NCBI RefSeq assembly: GCF_029626105.1
Contig: NZ_JARUBH010000009.1
Location: 496,001-560,000, forward strand
Length of the DNA stretch: 64,000 nt
Source of the DNA: Solwaraspora sp. WMMD792
Lineage (GTDB): Bacteria; Actinomycetota; Actinomycetes; Mycobacteriales; Micromonosporaceae
Direction of reading: 5' to 3'
Part shown: piece by piece, positions 59,325-64,000 of the stretch
How the letters are laid out: each line of letters begins with the position of its first letter
Numbering within the stretch: position 1 is the stretch's first letter
The notes under the pieces: generated by a model
Database searches by the model: none
The model's input: the letters and a program-made list of their open reading frames with translations, nothing else
Told to the model about the DNA's origin: nothing
Translations under genes and position numbers: made by a program

Positions 59325-59907
59325 CCGGCATCAGCCCTCCCGACGGGTCCCACTCGCGCTGAAGATACTCATCGCGGGCGGTTTCGGCGTCGGGAAGACC
59401 ACCCTGGTCGGCGCGGTCAGTGAGATCCGGCCGCTGCAGACCGAGGAGGTGCTGACCAGCGCCAGCCTGGGCACCGACGACACGTCCTGGGTGGAGGGCA
59501 AGAACACCACGACCGTCGCGATGGACTTCGGCCGGATCACCATCAACGATGATCTGCAGGTCTATCTGTTCGGTACGCCGGGGCAGGACCGGTTCTGGTT
59601 CCTCTGGGACGAGTTGGCGTTCGGCGCGCTCGGTGCGGTGGTGCTGGCCGACACCCGCCGGCTCGCCGACTGTTTCCCGTCGGTCGACTACTTCGAGCAG
59701 CGGGGCACGCCGTTCGTGGTCGGGGTCAACTGCTTCGAGGGGGCGCAGCAGTTCAGTCAGGACTCGGTGCGCCGTGCGCTCGACCTCGACCCGGACGTGC
59801 CGATCGTGCTGTGCGACGCCCGCAACCGTGGCTCGGGCAAGACGGTGCTGATCGCGTTGGTCGAGCATGTGGCGTACCTGCGCGGTCAGCCGGTGCCGGC
59901 GGGCTGA
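59305..59907 (+). CDS. cvnD: Conservon small GTPase
   Basis: Ras-like GTPase of 200 residues: P-loop GGFGVGKTT, switch-2 GTPGQDRF, and VGVNCFEG in place of the NKxD motif. ATG 59305 overlaps the DUF742 stop. It converges with lutC and overlaps it by 22 bases, so there is no room for a terminator between the two transcripts. Confidence 0.9.
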   Translation: MDSVRSNRHQPSRRVPLALKILIAGGFGVGKTTLVGAVSEIRPLQTEEVLTSASLGTDDTSWVEGKNTTTVAMDFGRITINDDLQVYLFGTPGQDRFWFLWDELAFGALGAVVLADTRRLADCFPSVDYFEQRGTPFVVGVNCFEGAQQFSQDSVRRALDLDPDVPIVLCDARNRGSGKTVLIALVEHVAYLRGQPVPAG

Positions 59908-60596
59908 CCTGCCGCCGGTTGCCGGCCGGTGTCGACCAGCACGACGTCGAGCCGGCGCGGCCCGTGCACCCCTTCCACCCGGTTCAGCTCGATGTCGCTG
60001 GTGGCGGACGGCCCGGAGATCAGCGTGATCGGTCGGGTCGGGTCGGCCAGCCGGGCCAGCGCCGCCGGCACCTCGGCCACCACCTGGTCGGTCCGGACCA
60101 CGCAGACGTGGTGGTCGGGCACCAGGGTGAGCCGGCGCGGGCCCTGCGCCGGCCCGGTGTCCAGCAGCACCGTCCCGGTCCGGCCGATCGCCACCGCGCA
60201 ACCGGTCAGCGCGGCCAGGCCGGGCTGGTCCAGGTCGGTGACGGACAGTGGTCGGGTCGGGCCGTCGCGCAGTACCTCGGCGGTGCAGCCGCCCAGCCAG
60301 TCGTCCGGCAGGTCCTGTGGCACCGCGACCCGGCGTACCCCGGTGAGTACCTCGGCGATCCGGTCGGCCAACCGGTCCGGAACGCACCGGTGCACCGTCG
60401 CCCGGTAGTCGACCAGCCGGTCCACCAACAGCGCCACCGGGTCCACGCTGGTCTGGTCGGCGCTGGTCTGGTCGGCGCCGGCCGGGTCCGCGCCGGCTGT
60501 CCGGTAGTCGCGTGGCACCCGCACCGGCAGCGGTGCCGGCTGGTGGTCCCGCGCCGTCCGCAACCGGGCCAGGACCTCGGTACGCGCGTCAGCCAC
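59886..60596 (-). CDS. lutC: LutC-like LUD-domain protein
   Basis: Subunit of the LutABC L-lactate-utilisation complex, 236 residues. LUD-domain motifs are VPDHHVCVVRTDQVVAEVP, ITLISGPSATSDIELNRVEGVHGP. A short N-terminal duplication (ADQTSADQTS) is odd. GTG 60596 overlaps the LutB stop by 8 bases. As in other actinobacteria it ends the minus-strand operon. Confidence 0.85.
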   Translation of the reverse strand: MADARTEVLARLRTARDHQPAPLPVRVPRDYRTAGADPAGADQTSADQTSVDPVALLVDRLVDYRATVHRCVPDRLADRIAEVLTGVRRVAVPQDLPDDWLGGCTAEVLRDGPTRPLSVTDLDQPGLAALTGCAVAIGRTGTVLLDTGPAQGPRRLTLVPDHHVCVVRTDQVVAEVPAALARLADPTRPITLISGPSATSDIELNRVEGVHGPRRLDVVLVDTGRQPAAGQPAGTG

Positions 60597-62133
60597 CCCG
60601 CTTCCTCCCGTCCTCGTGCGGTCCGGCGCTGTCGTCCTGCGGTCCGGTCATGTCGTCGGAGCGGGTCAGCCACCAGTCACGGAAACTCTGCCGGGGTGGC
60701 ACCGGCGCGTCCCGGCTCGCCGTCCAACCGGCCAACGGCCACGGCAGTCGGCGGACCGTGCCGCGCCGCCCGGCGACCAGCCGGACCGGGGCGGCGGCCC
60801 GCCGGGCGGCGCGCAGCGCGGCGGCGTACCGCCGGCGGTCGCGCATCACCCAGGACATCGCGCCCATCGCGGCGCGCTCGGCGGACGGGCGCCGGCGGGC
60901 CTCGTCGACCCCACGCTGGCGCAGGTGCACCAGCACCTGCGGGATGTCGATACGTACCGGGCAGGCGTCGAAGCAGGCACCGCAGAGGGTCGAGGCGTAC
61001 GGCAGGGTCCGGTTCGCTCCGGCCCGGGGGCCGGTGAGCTGCGGGGAGAGGATCGCCCCGATCGGCCCCGGATACACCGAGCCGTACGCGTGGCCACCCA
61101 CCCGCTCGTAGACCGGGCAGACGTTCAGGCAGGCGGAGCAGCGGATGCAGCGCAGCGCCTGGCGGCCGACCGGGTCGGCGAGGGTGTCGGCCCGGCCGTT
61201 GTCGAGCAGCACGATGTGCAGCTGCTGCGGCCCGTCGCCGGGGGTCACCCCGGTCCACATCGAGGTGTACGGGTTCATCCGTTCGCCGGTCGACGAACGC
61301 GGCAGCAGCTGCAGGAAGATCTCCAGGTCCTGGAAGGTCGGGACGATCTTCTCCACCCCGACCACCGAGATCATCGTCTGCGGCAGGGTCAGGCACATCC
61401 GTCCGTTGCCCTCGGACTCGACCACCACCAGGGTGCCGGTGCGCGCCACGGCGAAGTTCGCCCCGGAGATCGCCACTCGCGCGGAGAGGAACCGTTCCCG
61501 CAGGTGGCGGCGGGCCGCCTCGGCCAGCGCTGGCGGGTCGTCGGTGAGGGTGGTCAGGTCGACACCGGGCATCCGGCGGGCGAAGATCTCCCGGATCTGC
61601 GTCCGGTTGTAGTGGATCGCCGGGACCAGGATGTGCGAGGGTGTGTCGCCGGCCAGCTGGACGATGAGCTCGGCGAGGTCGGTCTCGATCGCTTCGATGC
61701 CGGCGGCCGCGAGGGTCTCGTTGAGCCCGATCTCCTGGGTCACCATCGATTTGATCTTGACGACCTGGTCGGCGCCGGTCCGCCGGACCAGGTCGGTCAC
61801 CACCCGGCCCGCTTCGGCCCCGTCCCGCGCCCAGTGCACCTGGGCCCCGGCGGCGGTGGCCGCCGCCTCGAACTCCTCGAGCAGCTCGGGCAGGCGGGCC
61901 AGCACGTCGTCCTTGACCGCCGCCCCGGCGACCCGCAGCGCCTCCCAGTCCGGCAGCTCGGCGACCATCCGTTCCCGCTTGCCCCGGATGGTGCGGGTGG
62001 CCCGGTGCAGATTGGCCCGCAGTTGGGCGTTGCCCAGCTCGCGGGCCGCCGCGGTGGGAAACGGCAGCCGGGCGGTCACGTTGCCGGTGCCGCTGTCGTT
62101 GCTGCCGCTGGTGCTGGTGCTGGTGCTGGTCAA
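60589..62133 (-). CDS. lutB: LutB-like iron-sulfur LUD-domain protein
   Basis: Protein of 514 residues. The TTG at 62133 is the start because it overlaps the LutA stop (TTGA) and follows GAGGAG; longer frames upstream are shadows. An N-terminal LUD-like domain (MVTQEIGLNETLAAAGIEAI, SGANFAVARTGTLVVVES) is followed by a ferredoxin-like domain with two Cys clusters, CIRCSACLNVCPVY and CGACFDACPVRI, for two 4Fe-4S centres. It passes electrons in lactate oxidation. The first 15 residues are a Ser-Thr repeat (TSTSTSTSG). Confidence 0.9.
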   Translation of the reverse strand: MTSTSTSTSGSNDSGTGNVTARLPFPTAAARELGNAQLRANLHRATRTIRGKRERMVAELPDWEALRVAGAAVKDDVLARLPELLEEFEAAATAAGAQVHWARDGAEAGRVVTDLVRRTGADQVVKIKSMVTQEIGLNETLAAAGIEAIETDLAELIVQLAGDTPSHILVPAIHYNRTQIREIFARRMPGVDLTTLTDDPPALAEAARRHLRERFLSARVAISGANFAVARTGTLVVVESEGNGRMCLTLPQTMISVVGVEKIVPTFQDLEIFLQLLPRSSTGERMNPYTSMWTGVTPGDGPQQLHIVLLDNGRADTLADPVGRQALRCIRCSACLNVCPVYERVGGHAYGSVYPGPIGAILSPQLTGPRAGANRTLPYASTLCGACFDACPVRIDIPQVLVHLRQRGVDEARRRPSAERAAMGAMSWVMRDRRRYAAALRAARRAAAPVRLVAGRRGTVRRLPWPLAGWTASRDAPVPPRQSFRDWWLTRSDDMTGPQDDSAGPHEDGRKRGG

Positions 62134-62864
62134 TTCGGCTCCTCCGCCGTGCCGGCCAGGATCTGCGCGTAGTGCACCGCCCGTACCGGTGCCCGGGACC
62201 GGGCCAGCCCGCCGCCGATGTGGGCCAGGCACGAGTTGTCTGCCGCCGCCAGGTAGCGGGCACCGGTGCCGCGTACCGCCCGGCACTTGTCGGCCAGCAT
62301 GGCGCTGGAGACGGCGGCGTTGCGCATCGCGAAGGTGCCGCCGAAACCGCAGCACTCCTCGGCGTCCGGCAGGTCGAGCAGGTCGATCCCGCGGACCGCG
62401 CGCAGCAGCCGCAGCGGCCGGTCACCCAGCCGCAGCATCCGCAGCCCGTGACAGGTCGGGTGGTAGGTGACCGGGTGCGGGAAGCTGGCTCCGACGTCGG
62501 TGACGCCGAGCACGTCGACCAGCAGCTCGGACAATTCGTACACCCGGGGTCGCAGCTCGTCGACCGCAGCGGCGAGCGCCGGGTCGTCGGCGGCCAGCCG
62601 CGGGTACGCGTCGCGGACCATCGCCACGCACGAACCGGACGGCGCGACCACCACCGAGTGGTCACGGAACGTCTCGACGAACCGGCGGACCAGGGGTATC
62701 GCCTCGGCCCGGTATCCGCTGTTGCCGTGCAGTTGCCCGCAGCAGCTCTGGTCGAGCGGAAAGTCGACAGTGTGCCCGAGCCGCTCCAGCAACTGCACGA
62801 CGGCCCGTCCGGTGCCCGGGTAGAGCACGTCGTTGACGCAGGTGACGAAGAGTGCGACACGCAT
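62130..62864 (-). CDS. lutA: LutA-like iron-sulfur subunit
   Basis: Protein of 244 residues with two Cys-rich CCG domains (SCCGQLHGNSGY and ECCGFGGTFA) that bind an Fe-S cluster. ATG 62864 (MRVALFVTCVND) is the start; it follows the GntR stop directly. Forms the LutABC complex that oxidises L-lactate to pyruvate. Confidence 0.9.
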   Translation of the reverse strand: MRVALFVTCVNDVLYPGTGRAVVQLLERLGHTVDFPLDQSCCGQLHGNSGYRAEAIPLVRRFVETFRDHSVVVAPSGSCVAMVRDAYPRLAADDPALAAAVDELRPRVYELSELLVDVLGVTDVGASFPHPVTYHPTCHGLRMLRLGDRPLRLLRAVRGIDLLDLPDAEECCGFGGTFAMRNAAVSSAMLADKCRAVRGTGARYLAAADNSCLAHIGGGLARSRAPVRAVHYAQILAGTAEEPN

Positions 62865-62868
62865 CGGG

Positions 62869-63537
62869 TCAGCCCTGCCGGAAGAAGGGGAGGTGGCGTT
62901 GCCGGGCGGCGAGTAGATGCTCGCGTACCGCTGTCTCGGCCCGGTCCGGGTCACCGGACGCCACCGCGTCGACGATCCGGTGGTGTTCGGCCCCGCTGGT
63001 GCGGTAGTGCGTCGGCGGGAAGTGCAGCCGGAACAGGTGCAGGTGTGGCCGGAGGCGGACGACCGCGTCGTGCAGCATCCGGTTGCCGGACTGTTCGGCG
63101 AGCAGGTTGTGGAACCGGGCGTCCTGGGCGGTGAAGGCGGCGATGCTCGCGTAGCCCTGCGCGCCGGGCACCGGACCGGGCAGGGCGGCGGCCTCGCGGA
63201 GCAGACCGAGGACGGCCGGTTCGGCGGTCGCCGACCGGGCGGCGGCCCGTCGGGCGGCGGCGGTTTCCAGGATCAGCCGCATCTCGACGAGTTCGTCGAA
63301 CTCGTCGCGGGTAAGCAGTGGCGTGGCGGTGTATCCGACCAGTGGGCGCTTGCGGACCAGCCCGTCGGCTTCCAGCCGGGCGAGCGCCTCGCGCACCGGG
63401 GTGGGGGAGACCTGCAGATCGCGGGCCAGGGCGTCGATGTTGATCCGGGCGCCCGGGGCGACCACGTGGTCCATCACCTGGGCGCGGACGGTCTCGTACA
63501 CGTCGTCGGTGAGGGTGAGACGACGCGCTGGCCGCAC
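62869..63537 (-). CDS. FadR-type GntR regulator, probable lut-operon repressor
   Basis: Regulator of 222 residues: an N-terminal winged helix (DALARDLQVSPTPVREALAR) and a C-terminal FCD ligand domain (DELVEMRLILETAAARRAAA, RFHNLLAEQSGNRMLHD, GAEHHRIVDAVASGD). GTG 63537 follows GAGGAGGG. It lies 4 bases before lutA in the same operon and has a perfect palindrome upstream, so it most likely senses lactate or a sugar acid and represses this operon and perhaps the divergent lactonase. Confidence 0.85.
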   Translation of the reverse strand: MRPARRLTLTDDVYETVRAQVMDHVVAPGARINIDALARDLQVSPTPVREALARLEADGLVRKRPLVGYTATPLLTRDEFDELVEMRLILETAAARRAAARSATAEPAVLGLLREAAALPGPVPGAQGYASIAAFTAQDARFHNLLAEQSGNRMLHDAVVRLRPHLHLFRLHFPPTHYRTSGAEHHRIVDAVASGDPDRAETAVREHLLAARQRHLPFFRQG

Positions 63538-63609
63538 GGGACCCTCCTCGGTGCTCGACCCGCGGGCTGTCGACCCTGGTTGCCTGGCTCGGCAGCGGGT
63601 AGATCAAAG

Positions 63610-63623
63610 ATCCTATAGGATCG
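63610..63623. promoter_or_regulatory. Perfect 14-bp palindrome, putative FadR-type operator
   Basis: GATCCTATAGGATC, a perfect palindrome, lies between the divergent GntR and lactonase genes, 73 and 82 bases from the two starts. The size and dyad symmetry suit a GntR/FadR dimer. Confidence 0.7.
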
Positions 63624-63704
63624 TTCGGATTGAATCGAGCGTCCGACGTCGGCGGCCCGGGTTTCGGCCGAGCCGGGCCGACGCGGACGGCGGAAGGGAG
63701 TCCG

Positions 63705-64000
63705 GTGCGCGTAGCGGAGCCGAATCCGGCGGCAGAGACGATCTACCTCGGCTGCTACACGGCCGAGGGCGGTGGGAACGGGACCGGGGTGATGGTCGCC
63801 CGACGGGACCCGGCGACCGGCCGGCTCAGCGAGCCGACGCTGGCCGCCGAGTGTGCCTCGCCGTCGTTCCTCGCCCGGCACCCGCGCCGTCCGGTGCTGT
63901 ACGCGGTCAACGAGGTCGACGAGGGCACCGTCAGCGCCTGGTCGGTCAACGGTGACCGGCTGCGTCCGCTGGGTAGCCAGTCCACCGGTGGGTCGAGCCC
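63705..64000 (+). CDS. Lactonase (6-phosphogluconolactonase-like beta-propeller), 3'-truncated
   Basis: The first 98 codons of a seven-bladed propeller lactonase run off the window. They read ETIYLGCYTAEGG, VMVARRDPATGRLSEPTLAA, CASPSFLARHP and VLYAVNEVDEG, the repeated family motifs. GTG 63705 follows GGAAGGGAG. It hydrolyses a sugar lactone, linking it to the sugar or lactate metabolism of the divergent operon. Confidence 0.8.
   Translation, partial: MRVAEPNPAAETIYLGCYTAEGGGNGTGVMVARRDPATGRLSEPTLAAECASPSFLARHPRRPVLYAVNEVDEGTVSAWSVNGDRLRPLGSQSTGGSS

Noticed and set aside
59886-59907. Terminator between conservon GTPase and lutC
   Set aside because: The two genes overlap by 22 bases and no hairpin is present in the overlap.

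Overview
The window is high-GC chromosomal DNA of an actinobacterium. Several traits point to the Micromonosporaceae, although that assignment is inference: secreted cellulose- and xylan-active enzymes with CBM2 modules on Pro-Thr linkers, a complete conservon (NIT-type sensor kinase, roadblock, DUF742, small GTPase), many GTG starts, and IS701- and IS5-type transposases typical of actinomycetes. I saw no rRNA or tRNA genes and no CRISPR array.

Layout. 1-2828: a 5'-truncated ketose epimerase and a secreted lectin protein with transglycosylase-like repeats. 10253-2856 (minus strand): a compact operon that looks like a ribosomal-peptide (RiPP) pathway, made of an S9 peptidase, a 52-residue candidate precursor missed by a 60-codon cutoff, a cobalamin-type radical SAM enzyme, a DUF5825-like protein, a P450 and an MFS exporter. 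11405-23364 (plus strand): a seven-gene signalling or conflict module with a membrane coiled-coil protein, a ClpB-like AAA+ protein, a zinc-ribbon/FHA protein, a PP2C phosphatase, a membrane Ser/Thr kinase, an active-looking CHAT protease and a CHAT paralogue that has lost both catalytic residues. 23409-29903: a LacI regulator, a CBM2 esterase, a DddA-like deaminase toxin with an Imm1 immunity gene, and two Gfo/Idh/MocA oxidoreductases.

30015-35259 is a gene-decay zone. It holds a DUF559-type protein bracketed by two near-identical hairpins, a GntR gene broken by a two-base duplication, and a PIN-domain gene whose upstream partner is split by a 1512-bp IS701-type element with a clean CTAG target duplication. 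35522-44591 carries a DUF4956-VTC-CotH operon, an IS5-type element, a cold-shock protein, a GH10 xylanase, a NodB deacetylase and a GH16-type protein. 44622-51485 (minus strand) is a five-gene surface-polysaccharide operon, and 51957-53789 a GH6 cellulase behind a CelR/CebR-like box. 53910-55602 holds small paralogous proteins, 55938-59907 the conservon, and 59886-63537 a lactate-utilisation operon (lutC, lutB, lutA) with its FadR-type regulator and a perfect palindromic operator, divergent from a lactonase that runs off the window.

How the parts fit. The secreted enzymes, their LacI/CelR-type operators and the oxidoreductases describe a plant-polymer degrader. The RiPP operon and the kinase/CHAT module are the strongest candidates for undescribed biology. 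All functions are inferred from sequence reading alone.
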